This document shows, piece by piece, positions 51,620 to 64,000 of a stretch of DNA of 64,000 nucleotides. Where the stretch lies: positions 1 through 64,000 of the forward strand of contig JBAMDO010000579.1 in the NCBI GenBank assembly GCA_037074765.1. Direction: 5' to 3'. Position 1 is the stretch's first letter; every line of letters starts with the position of its first letter. The notes beneath the pieces are model-generated. The model was given only the letters and a program-made list of their open reading frames with translations, was not told the DNA's origin and did no database searches. The DNA comes from Mansonella perstans. Taxonomy: Eukaryota > Nematoda > Chromadorea > Rhabditida > Onchocercidae. The position numbers and the translations under genes are program-made.

Positions 51620-54600
51620 ATGTATGATCCATCATCCAGTGCCAATATCGATGAAGCGAAAATTGACCATTTGTCGTTGGATTGGACGATTGATTTTTGC
51701 AAATTTCAGATATCTGGAAGTGTAGTTTTGTCAGTATGTATCATCAAACCAACTAACAAAATTGTAATAATTTTTCATTTTGCAATATTCACTTCCAAAA
51801 GAAATTTCAATAAAATCTGTCTTCAATTTCATTCGCATTTATTGAATTTCAAAGAAAAATTGATATTCTTCACTCAACAGTTTGCTTCATATTATGAATT
51901 TGCATTCTAAATTCTTTAATTCATTGTTTTGAATCATTTTTTGGAATACATTTGTTTTCATCAAGATAGGAACAGGATTATGGACAAGTTTGTCCAATTG
52001 TTTGTTAGCCATTTAGTTGATGATTGCCTAGTCAAAGAATAGTCTAGCAGCTTATACGATTTCGTAAAATATTCCTATAATTATCGCTCCTTTCAATTTA
52101 TTCTTTTGAATAGGTTGTAGATGACTTAGTTTTCATGTTTTTTGAAATTTCGGACAAAAATTTGTCCCATGCCTTGTTGATTTCCAAAGTCCCTATTATA
52201 ATATTGAAAAACAACAACAATGTTATAATCACAGGGGAAGAAAATAATAGACAAAACAATAATTATTGTTGATTTATGCAATGCACTGTAGTTGGATATC
52301 TCGAAAGTTTAGCATATTAAATCTTGGTGCTCGTATATTTGGAATAAAATATCATGCTGAATTTGGGAAAACAAAATTGTGAGAAATCATTGAGCATGTT
52401 CTTCTATCTGACCACTGTTAGATTATTAATATTATTAAGAGCACTGAAATCAGCTGGAGGATCGAGTAATTTTTTCAGGTATTGGATAGTCGATCGTTGG
52501 ATGTACGAAGTATTAAATTGAATAACGATGTTGTTGATTACCATGTGGAAAATGCTGACATTCTGGGAGAGAAAATAGTAATCGATGTGGGTAACCGAAG
52601 AGATGGGGACAAATTGTGGGTTTTTTATGTTTTTGATTAGTCATTGGTTGATACGGATTTTAATCACTTAAATATTTTCTTTTTCATGGAATTAATTTCT
52701 CATAAGAAGAGATTTGTAAATGTTTTTTTTTTCATTCCTAAAAATCAGTGCATAGAAAAAAATCGGTAACATCGAAATAATAAATTTGCCATTTTAATTT
52801 CAGTAATCTTACCGTCATCTATAATACAAGCGAAAAATGCTCAGCACTGCAATTTTTAAAAGCCGAACAAACAGTCACAAAACAGAAACCTTATTTATTC
52901 AGTCAATGCCAGCACATACATGCTCGTTCAATAGTACCATGTATGGATACACCTTCCGTGAAACAGAGCTACGATGCTGTGGTGAGTTTGCCGTTTTTCA
53001 TATCTTGAATTCTATTTTCCAATTTTTATTATTTTTAAATTCAAGAGTTTAGATCATTTTGAGCTGTATTTTTTCATTGTGTATTTTTTGAAATACTAGA
53101 ATCAAAATGTAATAGTTCTGGTCATTCCGAACCTTTACTTTCAGTTTCAATAGGTTAAAGTTCCATAGATTTGCATTTTTTGCATTTACGAAAACGTTTT
53201 TCGCAAAATTCTTTTTTTATTCATAAACTACACAAATAACTTGATATCATCTTTATCTTGAGATTTTTTTTTTCCTATAGAGTCTATGAGTAATGCAAGC
53301 ATATTCTTCATTTTTTTTAGGTCGCTGTCCCTAGTGATTTGGTATGTCTTATGAGTGCAGTTGCCGCGGGTCAGCCACAACAAGTTGGGAAATTGAAGAA
53401 ATATTCATTCATCCAGTCAATACGAATACCTTCTTATCTTCTGGCTATTGTTGTTGGATTAATGGAGAAACGAGATTTGAGCACACGTTGTGCAGTTTGG
53501 GCTGAACCGGCAGTGATCGATGAAGCATTTTATGAATTTGGTGAAACGGAAAAAATGCTACAAACTGCTGAAAATTTAGTCGGAAAATATGAATGGGGAA
53601 GGTAAGTGAAATGAATGGCTCTGTCTACTACTGCATGATTTTGATGGTTTATATTTAGCCGTTACTGAATTATACCAAAAGTACATACTTATGGTTTACC
53701 ATTTCCTTACTTTTTTTCTTGCATGTTGAAACTGATAAATTTCTTTTAGTTAATGGCTCATTTTGAATTGCTATCTAACTATTCTGTTTTATTCTTTTAA
53801 CAGAATAATTTCAGTTTTTATTCAGCTAACTGATGCGTAGAATTGCTGTTACAAAATTGATGATAAACTTAAGGAGTTAGCAATATCAGGTATGACTTGG
53901 TTATACTATGACTTGGGTGTGCTTCAGGTATGACTTGGTTGTGCTTCCATCATCATTTCCATTTGGTGGTATGGAGAATCCATGTTTGACATTTGTAACG
54001 CCAGCATTATTGGCTCATGATCGATCAGCAGCTTATGTGATAGCGCATGAAATTTCGCACAGCTGGACAGGAAATTTAGTCACCAATGCCAATTGGGAAC
54101 ATTTTTGGTAAGTGCTTATCTGCGACAAAGATTTGTCGTGGATAAAAGTTCAACGATTTTTAATGCCATATTTTGTTATGGATTTAGCTGAATAAAAATA
54201 GTTTAATTAAATCTAAAATTTAGATTTAGTAATCTACAACTAGTGGTAAATTCTTCGAATAAGCAGTTTAAGCTAAAATTTGGTGTGATGTTAAGTGAAA
54301 TATATTTAAAACGAACATCTTGGAAGATTAAGGTTTTTTTTAATTAGTTCGAAATGCCTGAAAAACTTTCATTATTTTTATAATACAACATTTTTAATTT
54401 TCTAGGCTAAATGAAGGTTTTACTACATTTTTGGAGCGTAAAATAATAGGAAAGCTTGAAGGAGAAAAGCAGCGACAGTTCGAGGCTCAATGTGGTTGGG
54501 AAGTAAATTTCTATATTTGTTTGTGGAATACATATTTATCATTGACTGTAGTCATTGAAAATGAAACAATTTCAGGAAGAATTAGTGAGTGCAGTTAAAG

Positions 54601-56651
54601 AACAATATAGTGATGACCATCCATTTACGAAACTGATACCGGATTTGCAGAACAGAGATCCTCAGGATGCATATTCAGTGATTCCATACGAAAAGGTTTA
54701 TTGAGTTGAAACACTGGAGTGTACCATCAAACTGTTTTAATTTAATCGAAAATCTGGGTCATGAACCTGCATGAATTTACATGTTACTATATTTTTCGGA
54801 TGTTGTGAATTATTTTGATTTTTTTGTTTGCGATTTCAGGGATCAGCTCTTCTCATGGTTCTTGAACAGCAATTTGGCGTAATTGAATTCAATGAATTCC
54901 TGAAAAAATATATTGAAGAATTCGCTCAGAAATCAATAGTAACTGACGATTGGAAAGTTTTTCTGTATCAGTATTTCTCAGATAAGAGGAATATACTTGA
55001 CACTATTGATTGGAATAATTGGTTACATGATGCAGGAATTCCAAAGACAAAACCGCAGTAAGTCAAGAAAGCTTGTTCAATTTCTTGAAAAATTCTAAAA
55101 TTCAATTCATGAGAATGGATTTTCCAAAAATTTTTCAGAACTCAGGAGCAAAATGCATATTGCCATTTTTTTACTTTTAAAATTACCAGGTGATGGACTT
55201 TGTAAGTTTAAATAAATCTGTTTCTACCAGATAACTTGGGTATAATGAAAAGATGGAACCAATAGAATCGAAAGGTTAGTAGAATCAGTTTTTAAGCACA
55301 TATTCTTCTTTTGTTTAAAATGCCCGCTTAAATTAATTCACATCAATTCCTTCAAAATTTAAAGGATTGTTACCACTATTAATTTTAAAATGTTGTGTTT
55401 TTTAACTTGTAGGTTTGATGAAACAGCTATGCGTGAAGTTATCGCACTGGCAGAGGAATGGGCTAATATGACAGATTCTGAAATAATGAATATCGATAAT
55501 TCGAAATATCTCTCCCTTTCTACACTGCAGAAAGAGAAAGTGTTGAATCATTTACGACTGGTTAGATTTCAATCATCAGTTAATATCATATTTGTTCTTT
55601 CGGATTCAGATGGCAATACTTTTTTTGAGTTAATATTTGATAATTCGATGATTCTGTGTTTGAAATTACTCGGTGCATCTAGACAAATGCAGACGAATGG
55701 TGTTATCGCTTGGAACATTTCTACACAGCAAAGAATTAACAGGAGATATTATCGGAGAAGCAGAAAATGAAGGTAATGCAGGAAAACAGCATTGAGAAGA
55801 ATAGTTTGAAACAGTGTAAAATCGGTTTACAAATCAGTTATTTTACAGTTGTTTGATCATTGCATCATCATTCACATAATTTGCAGGCAAAAGGGCCACT
55901 TTCACATGCAAAACTGGCACGTCTGGATGAAGTAAACCATTTGTCGAAAACTGGGAATTGTGATATTTTATCGAGTTGGATTCAGTTATGTTTAAAAAAT
56001 TACTGGAAAGACATCATACCAGTTGCTTTCGATTTTGTTATACGGCAAGGTCGAATCAAGTATGTAAGACCAATTTACAGGCAAGTCTTTTCTTTTTTTA
56101 TAATCTATTCGTTTAGGAATCCCGAACAACTATCGAGTAACCACAGGAAATTCCGTGTTGTGATGTTTGGAGAAAAGATGAATCTCTTTAGAGACATCTT
56201 AAGACTCTAGTAAGTCGCAAATGAAGATATAAATGTTTAAAGTGGTAGAAATTGAAAGGATCTGATTTCAAAGGAACCTAGAAACTTCAATTTCTATGTT
56301 CCAGAACTGTATGTTTCACTGCTTCACGTGAATCATAAAGGTATTTTTAACGTAATCCTGGTTTTAAGTTGCTACAAACAAATACCTAGACCGTCATTCA
56401 CCAGCAGATTTTTCTTTTTAAGTCATTTCGGTTATACTTCTACATCCAGGCTGTATTTTGTGCTAATTTTTTGTTTGAACATTAATATTTCTCATTCTTT
56501 GCTTGTGAATTATTTCTTCTCACTTTTTTTCTGCAGGGATCTATTCCTTTGGTCAGAAAGTGCTGGCCTTGCACTTGAGTTATTCCGGAAAAATGCTCCT
56601 TCGATGCATCCAATTACAGTATCGGTCGTGGCAAAATTGATCCCAAAGTAA
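51620..56651 (+). CDS. LTA4H: Leukotriene A4 hydrolase / M1-family aminopeptidase, complete
   Basis: Eleven phase-consistent exons: 51620-51733, 52479-52615, 52804-52981, 53321-53601, 53928-54107, 54406-54502, 54576-54695, 54840-55057, 55413-55560, 55887-56080, 56537-56651; 593 aa (human 611). N-terminal beta domain with [20 protein letters not shown]. Peptidase domain: GGMEN (251-254 by this count) then zinc motif HEISH 277-281 with Glu300, spacing identical to human His295/His299/Glu318. [10 protein letters not shown] keeps both catalytic-site tyrosines. The C-terminal helical domain has QGRIKYVRP, keeping the Arg/Lys that bind substrate carboxylate, and ends [18 protein letters not shown]. 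Cytosolic; trims N-terminal residues from small peptides. Whether it hydrolyses LTA4 epoxide cannot be told. Exon 9 could end at 55560 or 55578. The last intron uses a GC donor (AG|GCAAGT at 56079/56081). Convergent with DUS2, 530 bp away. Confidence 0.96.
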
Positions 56652-57181
56652 AACTCATAAATCTCATCCGGTGAAAAAGCAAACATATCGTACCATTTAC
56701 CTCCACTTTTTGTTTCATTTTATTTCTTTGATAAGTTTTTTTTTTTGCCGCACGTAAATGAAGTAAAAGTTTTTTATGGTTCTTTTCATACAATTTAATG
56801 ATTTCTTAGTTTTAATTTATCTTTTTTTCATTTACTTTTACTTATAATTTTTAAATTTTTTATTTATTTTTTATCCTTTTATTGGCATTTTTCAATAGTT
56901 TTTTAATGGTTTTTTTCATATAATTGGAATATGTTTCTATTAAACTGCTTCTGATAAATGACTGAGTCATAAATAGCCCGTCATGGTTACTTATTTTATT
57001 ATTATATCACGGTAATATAATATATGTATTCTAGAAATTTATTCCCTCCTCCCTTAAAGATAATGAACAACGATCCTTACGAAAGTTTCTGAAATTTTTC
57101 GGTTCCCAGAAATTGCATAAAATAAGAAAATCAACTACAAACCGCCGAAGCAGATTTGAAACAAAAACTATAAAAGGTATT
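56652..57181. other. Convergent 3' region between LTA4H and DUS2
   Basis: About 530 bp of T-rich then A-rich sequence separate the two stops. AATAAA/ATAAA-like words lie on the minus strand side (for example RC of TTTATT near 56857-56882), suitable for polyadenylation. No gene seen. Confidence 0.5.
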
Positions 57182-60100
57182 TCACAGTTCTTCCCAGTCA
57201 CCAGGCAACTTTTCACGCTTATCAAGACCAACTAAAGCGGCCAATGCTGCTACCTGAAATTGATCAAATCCATTAAGCACCTCTGACCAGTAAAATGTAA
57301 ATTAACGAAACGAAAGGTAACGAAAAGGTTACCTGTTCGGCCATTTTTTTGTTTGGTTGTCCAATGCGCGATGAAAACTTCCTATTGTCAACTTCAGCAG
57401 TTGCTTCAAATCTTTTATCTGTTACACGAAACTTCTGAAATTTACCAGTGTTACATCGTACTGAAACTTTGGAAAATGAAGTGCAAGCAATTTTTTCAGA
57501 TTTCGATGAAACGAAATTCATATATTTTCTATTCCCAGCGTCCATATGAGATTTGTTTTTTTTGATGACGAGTTTCCAGCTAAATAGGAAAACCTCTGTT
57601 CTATCTTTGATAAATTGCTTTCCCTATTCAGGCTCAGGAAAAGAATTTCTACGCTTTAATAATATGGTGGAATAAAACTTAATTTACCTCAAACTATATT
57701 ATTCTTCAGCAATCTAAGAATGCTGTAAAAATTGATGATAAAACAATAATTATAACCTACGCATTGATAAACCGGTCGCTTAATTCCATTTTCATCACAA
57801 AAAGCATTCAAGACACACTTTGGAGTTACTGCTCCATTTCTATCTCTGAGTCGCTTACTAAATAATCATGGATATTTTCAACAATCATTCCGACAACAAA
57901 TGTAAATGATTATGGTATTTAAAAATCTACCAGCGATTCTCTTAAAATGATGGGTAATCGGAATGACTTAACGATTCGTTATGTTAGCCTTTTCAGAGTA
58001 TGTCCATGTAAATAAGATAGTACAATGTTATAATGTACTATGCATCACCTAACCGGATAGCAAGATGATATTCAATTACTCAAACTTGTAAACAAAGATG
58101 GATTCTCGGTGATAAATATTGAAACTGATGAGTACAACTAACATCTAACAAGTTCTTTGTGATAACTGATTTTACAGAAGTGTAATTGCCTTGAAAACTT
58201 ACGATGGAAATGTGAGATCAATAAAATTTATTCCTGTTTTACTATCCATTTCAAATCTTCGCTTTTGTGTTGCTCGTCTTCGAATATTTTTATAATAGTG
58301 ATATATATCACTAACGGACCACGCCTTACAAATATCTGAAACACTGCCTGCTAAGACAGTTTCTCGTCCGCGTTCATCAGTTTCCTAAAAAATAATGCTT
58401 GAAAAAGTCGTGTTTCGCAAGTATTTTTATAAAACATTATGAGGAATTGCGTGCATCATCAAAATCAGGAAAATTAAAAATAAGCGTTTGTCTTGTTACG
58501 GAATATAACAACAACATTTACTTAACAAACTGATGATAGTAACGTGGCACCTGTTTCGATCCAAGAATCCTTTGCACCACATATTTTGTTGAAGTAAAGT
58601 TTTCATCATATTTGCAAGCCTAAAACACTAAAAAACAAGCAACCATAACTTTCCATTAGATTTCATTTACAATATAAATGAGAAACAAGAAATGAAAATA
58701 AATTTCAAACAAAAAAAAATTCACACAAATCATAATGACAATATTCGCTTTTAAGAAAATACAAGAAAAAAGGAAATGACTACCATTTTCAGGAATCCGC
58801 GTATTTCTTCTTCGAGTGATACAAAACCTTTGGGAAGAAATATGCTCGGTCTACTGAGTGCTTTTCTTGCTATCATAATACTACTTGCACCACTTTGTTT
58901 CCAAAACCTCATAATATCACCATATTCTTTAATTGAACCAGAGAATCCACTACAATACCATTATTATAAAACTTCCTTCAAAATGAAATTAGTTAACTAA
59001 TTTTAACTTGGTACAGTTGGACAGCCACACAAAAAATAAAATACGGATTTAGATATTCTAGGTCCGATATAAATGGCAACTCCAAAATATGTTATCTGGA
59101 CGTGTACCAATACACCCGACTTACTTAGCAATAACTGGCACAGAAACTGCTCGAGTGACTTCATGGATCTCATTTAAACGGTTCACATCACTTTGTCGTT
59201 CACTTCTACGTCGACCATGTACACCAATTGCCGAAACACCACAACTCTCGAGCATTTTCACGAATTCAAGCGTATCTTCACGCTAAAGACGCAAAATGTA
59301 TAAGTTTCACGGAAATACAAAACTGAACTATCTATATTATTACTGGAAGAAATCAAAACATTTCTCTAGATTCAAAGGATGTAATGCTTCAATTAATTAA
59401 AATATTTAATACATACGTACCTTATCTAAGACACGTATTTTACAAGAAATTGGAACTGTTGAAATGGAGACACATGCCTGTACTATCTGAAATTTCAAAT
59501 CGTATCGAAAATTCAAACGCTTATAAATTTCATTACACGAGATGAAACCATTAAACACAATGTAATAAATTTTAGTTTAATTTTGTGAAAAAAAATAATG
59601 GGAATTATTTGTGCTGACAATTATACTTGCTTTTTTCCAATAGATATATACTTATCAAATCTGTATAAAGCTCAATTGATGAACGCTCAACTATGCATCA
59701 TTCCAATAATCTACCTAACTTCAAGAAAATATGAAAATATGCGAGATAAATTATATACCTCTTTCGCCCTTTCAGGATTTCCTAACAAAGCAGCACCCAT
59801 CCCACCAGCAATGGAAAACGGTTTTGGACATCCCATATTGATGTCAATCGCCGCTACGTCATTCTTGCTAAAAAGAAATGAATTAAAAAATATGATTAAA
59901 TTTAGATGAATAACTGCTGTACTGATCAAATGAAAAATCAACATATCAGTGATAAGAGGTTTAGTGGATGAAATGAATTCAAAAATAAAGCGAAGATGGA
60001 AATTCAAAATAAAATTTATAAACATACACTTTTTCAACAATATTCACCGCTCGCTGAGCATCATTTGTTCCCTATAAAATTTAAAAAAAAAATTTTTTTA

Positions 60101-61180
60101 AAAAAAAAAAAAATAAAATTTTGACTTCATTTCTTCGCTGCATGAATTCCATTTTTCACCTATTGTAGTTCACCCTCAAATGAAAAAAAATGACTTCGCA
60201 TAAGCACTAAGAATTATTATCTCTTACATCACCTGCTTACAAATTTCAATTAGAGACACTGTATAGCTTTTTTCATTAGTTTTCAGAATGATTTACAAGA
60301 CTTACAATCTGCAACACACATTTGTTCTTTTCAATTTGATTACATATCCTCAAAATGACGCCATCTTCACAGATATAATCAATTGTTCCAAGTGTATCTG
60401 TAAAAACTTTTTTTGAACTTTCACTTATAATCCATCTTATTTTCAGAATTTCAGGTAGTTGTAAAAAATTTTAAAACTGTTATAGAGACGTTCAAAATTT
60501 TACTTAAAGTTAAGTCTACATTTTCGGTCAAATTTAAAAGGACCACTGCTTATTTGTCAGAATAAGTTTCATTTTGTTTTTATTTAATTTTATACTTATC
60601 AAAATTACTATACTACTTGCAAGTTTACAATTGTTACCATTTACAATTCGTTGAGAACCTAATAATTTCTGATCAACAATTTCTTCAGTATATACCAAGT
60701 CAGCGCCATACTCCACTGCCAAAGTTCTACAAAAAAAAAATCCAGGTAAAAAAAAAAGATATTAAAATAATTTTACTTTACTGTAATTGATTGTAAAAAC
60801 ATTAAATTTTATCATCTCTAAAACTTGAACACTGCCTCTTCCTTATATATCATTTAAAGATTTGAATAACAATGATCATAGCCACTGCTTCCAAGCAAAT
60901 GATATGAGTGATAAATTTCACATCATTTAACCTTATCACGCAACAGTGACTTATAATTTTTGATGAGCATTTTATGCCTCACTTCCATTGTGAACATAGG
61001 AAGGAAATTCCTTTGGAAACACTCTCATCACTACTAATAAAAAGTAGCTAGGACTGACAAACTTTGACCTTAGAAGAGAGAAATACAAGAATCCACCAAC
61101 CTGAGCGGCGTTCTACCAGCTCGAACCATAGGAGCTAATATCAACTTCTTTGCATACAAATCACTATCAATCATTGTCAT
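57182..61180 (-). CDS. DUS2: tRNA-dihydrouridine(20) synthase DUS2 with C-terminal dsRNA-binding domain, complete
   Basis: Thirteen phase-consistent exons: 61180-61101, 60726-60638, 60397-60306, 60071-60030, 59863-59759, 59486-59421, 59282-59125, 58949-58784, 58619-58551, 58384-58203, 57857-57761, 57434-57333, 57253-57182; 439 aa (human 493). TIM-barrel FMN domain: KKLILAPMVRAGRTPLR, EYGADLVYTEEIVD, DVAAIDINMGCPKP with catalytic Cys113, GGMGAALLGNPE, SCKIRVL, SAIGVHGRRRSER, VPVIANG, SIMIARKAL. Linker helices follow, then a dsRBD: AVTPKCVLNAFCDENGIKRP, KRFEATAEVDNRKF, NKKMAEQVAALAALVGL. The enzyme reduces U20 of cytosolic tRNA using NADPH; the dsRBD grips tRNA in the human enzyme. An acceptor-like CCAG lies 6 nt before the ATG; a second in-frame ATG is at 61174. 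Confidence 0.96.
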
Positions 61181-63550
61181 GCAAAACTGGAGCTTATGAT
61201 CCAACAGTAATGTGCACTTATTCGATACAAGTTTAGCACGAAATCCAAGATTGAATTGAAGTACGAATTGTCACATGTGATCAGCAAAAACACAAGTCCG
61301 AATATCAACTACTACTGTCCCTGAAATTTTTCGACCCAAACTTTTTTTGTTCAATCTTAAAGGAAATTTACTTTCGTTCATTCGAAGATAGCTAAGATAG
61401 AAAGATAACCGATAGTTAATTCTTACAAGCCAATATGAAGTTATTCCTCATTGATTTTTTGCGTAAACACTCAAATTATTCAGTAACCAAATTCTTTTTA
61501 GATGAGAATTGGAATTTAATAAGAACTTTTAAATGCAATAATTATGCTATTCATTATTTGACGCAAAACAATTCATTATATAATCAAGAATATTTCGTTG
61601 AAATTTTTTATTCACACAACTTATATTCATATGCAGAAAAAAGCTTTTTGTTTTCATATCAAGCGAAGACAAATTTATAAATGAAAACCAGACAATGCAC
61701 AAAAAATCCAAAAATGTCAGAATTCAAAAATGAAATCAAACATGAAATTGAAAATAAAAAAAGCAATCAAATATTTGACTAATACAGAATATATTCAAAT
61801 TATATGCATGTATATTACATATACATTCTTAAGGAAAATTTCATAAGAAGAGTACCATAATTTCCGTAAAAAAAAAAAGCGAGAAAGAACGAATTGAATA
61901 AACAGAAATGCGTTTGAGAAATGAATTACATGTGAACACTCATAATTTGACCAGAGACAGAAAAAATGAAGCCGGAAAATCCTAAAAACCTTTCCTGAAA
62001 CTGAATTCTTCTAGGCGATGAGTTAAATTTGCATATTTCGGGAAGGGTACCATGATTTAGCATGCTATATTGCTTAACTAGAAAATAACAATAAATAATG
62101 GAACACAAACAATGCAGCTGAAAAAAGGCATCGAATGCAAAATAATTGTTAGAATCAGATCAAAAATGAATACTACGAATTTCTTAAGATGGAGGATCAT
62201 TTTTAAAGTTCCAGTAATTTTACTATACTTTTAAATGTTTTACAATTCAAATCCGAATTAAAAAGCTAGCAAATCGAAGTTAATTCCGGATTTGAAAAAA
62301 TCAGGAACATACTTACAAAAATTTTCTTCGGAAACACTTGGAAATTCAACTGAATGGATGTGTATGAAACATTATTTATAGTTTTATCACTAACACTAAT
62401 GCATAAAATGGTAGTCTAGGATCAGAAAAAAAGAAAAGATGTACACAAGTTGTAGAACTAATATCAAAATCCCTTCAAAAATTGTGATCAAGAGAGATAT
62501 TTTAAAACACCGTATGCTTAAAAAAAATTTTAGTTTTTAAAAATCAGCGAAATTCTCAAACGTATAAACAACTAAAATTATTTCCCACTATCCATTATTC
62601 ATTACGCCATGTCCACCACTTATAGCAGTGGCGCGAATGCATACTACCAAAAGAGTATCACGGAAAAAAGGGCATATTGCATAGGGCTTCACGGAAAAAA
62701 CTAAGAAACGTCATACATTAAACGCCAGTCCATTTAGTCCACTTGCTGGTTGCATTTCCCATAATAAAGTTTGTCTTGAAGTTTGTCTTGCTAGCTTTAC
62801 AGACAACCAATGTTCGAAACTTCTGGGAAGATGTCTTAATAAAACTTTGTGCCATATTTTGCAATCAGGGTTGCATTGGAAGATAAAATAAATTTTTAAA
62901 TTTCAGTTAATTTCTGATAAAAATTCCAATCTTTCCAACATTTGAACAGGTGGCACGAAACATCGTTTTCGTGGATGGAAAAGCAAACTAAGATATGACG
63001 GAATGATGGAAAATTGTACAAGCCTAAATCGAATGAACAAAAAAGAAGAAAGATTTACACAGAACTGATATAACTATACACTATATAAAAATAAAAAACC
63101 AAAGTTCATGAAAACTTAACTAAAAAGGACAGATAAACATTGTGATACTCGTCTGAGGTCCGATATTCCAAAAAAATGAAAAAAATGACCGTCGAGTTAG
63201 TATGTTTGTTTCATACCAAAGATCTAATATCATAATATACTAGGCTTTGCTTTCACGGAATAAAAAACTTGTCTAGTCTATATCAATTCACTATAAAATC
63301 CATGAAAATTTAAACCGATTTGAAGGTATAGGCTGCCTGCCTTATTTTAAAAAGAAGCCAGAATATATTCTTAATAGTATCCATATGGAATTGTGCTCAA
63401 AATTGACCTAGCCAAAATCTTCGAAATGGTGTTCACTTACTTTTCCAGTAACTTTCCATTAAGGATCATAGCTATTTTAAGAAAGCTTATGGCTGCACAC
63501 AACGACGGCCAAATTAAAAAATAGTAAAATTCACATTAAAGAAGGAAAAT
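61181..63550. other. Stretch without a supportable gene
   Basis: Upstream of DUS2. An 81-codon plus-strand frame with an ATG (61435-61680, Asn/Phe/Tyr-rich) has no recognisable feature and is probably chance. The patch 62600-62870 is less AT-rich but has no long frame. Confidence 0.5.
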
Positions 63551-63566
63551 GATGACGGGACAAATA

Positions 63567-63716
63567 TCAAAATTCCAGATTCTGAGCGACCAGCTTATCC
63601 ACATCTGCAAACACGGCAACACCAAGCTGCATTGCCGATAAATCACTACGAAGTTTCCGCGCAGTACGAAAATGCACCGAAAGTAGCGATTCTTGCGGAA
63701 AACCCATATGTTCTTC
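63567..63716 (-). CDS. Possible last exon of a gene extending beyond the right edge
   Basis: Minus strand; about 150 bp with G+C near 48%, much above the flanks. After TTTTTTTGAAG the frame encodes HMGFPQESLLSVHFRTARKL then LRSDLSAMQLGVAVFADVDK and ends LVAQNLEF at a stop (63567). The peptide looks helical and exon-like in composition, but the acceptor (GAAG) is weak and I found no partner exon between here and 64000. Family not recognised. Confidence 0.35.
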   Translation of the reverse strand, partial: EEHMGFPQESLLSVHFRTARKLRSDLSAMQLGVAVFADVDKLVAQNLEF

Positions 63717-64000
63717 AAAAAAATAAAAATTTTGGTTATTTGTTATGTTTGGAAATACTTTCGAATCAGTCCAGAAACGCAAGATTATTAATTAAAAGCA
63801 GGATTACAACCGGAAATTTTGCAACAAAAACCTCGAGTGTTCAGAACGAATCTATCTCAAATGAGAGATGAAGACAATAAGAATAGTTTCTGCTGGCTTC
63901 TTAGTTTCCGATCACAAATAAAATACGCATCCCATTTCGAAGAAAAAGCATTAAAGCGATGTGCTTCACTATTAACTTACATACATTATTGATTTCTCGG

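Noticed and set aside
55590..55780. Coding-like words between LTA4H exons 9 and 10
   Set aside because: No reading has the required 0/0 phase without stops, and exons 9 and 10 already align directly with human LTA4H with about two residues difference.
57435..57545. Extra DUS2 exon upstream of the dsRBD strand exon
   Set aside because: Joining 57761 directly to 57434 gives an exact-length match to the human dsRBD, so no extra exon is needed.
61435..61680. 81-codon plus-strand frame with ATG upstream of DUS2
   Set aside because: Asn/Phe/Tyr/Leu composition typical of AT-rich chance frames; no splice signals or motif.

Overview
The window looks like nuclear DNA of a parasitic nematode, most likely a filarial (clade III spirurid) worm. 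It is roughly 70% A+T and full of poly-A/T runs. Its genes are split into many short exons with strict TTTCAG-type acceptors. At least seven genes have an acceptor-like AG 2-19 nt upstream of the start codon with no coding exon before it, as expected for spliced-leader trans-splicing. I see no bacterial (Wolbachia-like) or organellar insert. Species assignment is inference; the exon models below are read directly from splice signals and reading-frame phase.

Layout. 1-6.7 kb: AT-rich, no gene I can support. 6.7 kb: one possible coding exon (-). 7.8-11.8 kb: DNAJC22/wurst-like multipass protein with a J-domain lacking HPD (-). 13.6-18.5 kb: complete 13-exon TM9SF4-type nonaspanin (-). 19.1-21.9 kb: acyl-protein thioesterase (-), with a decayed copy of its catalytic-serine exon in an intron and a 20-bp perfect hairpin in another. 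24.2-26.4 kb: short SECIS-binding protein 2 (-). 28.3-29.8 kb: frameshifted non-LTR retrotransposon relic (+). 30.5-31.6 kb: 90-aa unknown protein (-). 32.0-34.3 kb: 423-aa predicted secreted low-complexity protein (-). 34.5-42.3 kb: gene-poor, with diverged tandem repeats, a second perfect hairpin and triplet repeats. 42.4-43.2 kb: colinear, intronless, decayed sirtuin (SIRT4-type) copy (+). 44.2-46.6 kb: neuroguidin (-), with a triplicated splice donor. 47.5-48.4 kb: C/EBP-gamma-like bZIP factor (-), with six ACGTG motifs just upstream. 49.9-50.7 kb: decayed METTL21-type methyltransferase (+). 51.6-56.7 kb: complete leukotriene A4 hydrolase/aminopeptidase (+), with one GC-AG intron. 57.2-61.2 kb: complete tRNA-dihydrouridine synthase 2 (-), convergent with it. 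Right edge: a possible last exon of a gene running off the window.

Most genes are housekeeping: membrane trafficking (TM9SF4, DNAJC22), protein depalmitoylation (thioesterase), selenocysteine insertion, ribosome biogenesis (neuroguidin), tRNA modification (DUS2) and peptide trimming (LTA4H). The thioesterase and SBP2 genes are adjacent, which as I recall is also true in C. elegans (ath-1 and scbp-2 on clone K04G2). I found no wholly new system. The most unusual items are the HPD-less J-protein, the ACGTG cluster at the bZIP gene, exon and splice-site duplications caught in introns, an intronless sirtuin relic, and two perfect hairpins.
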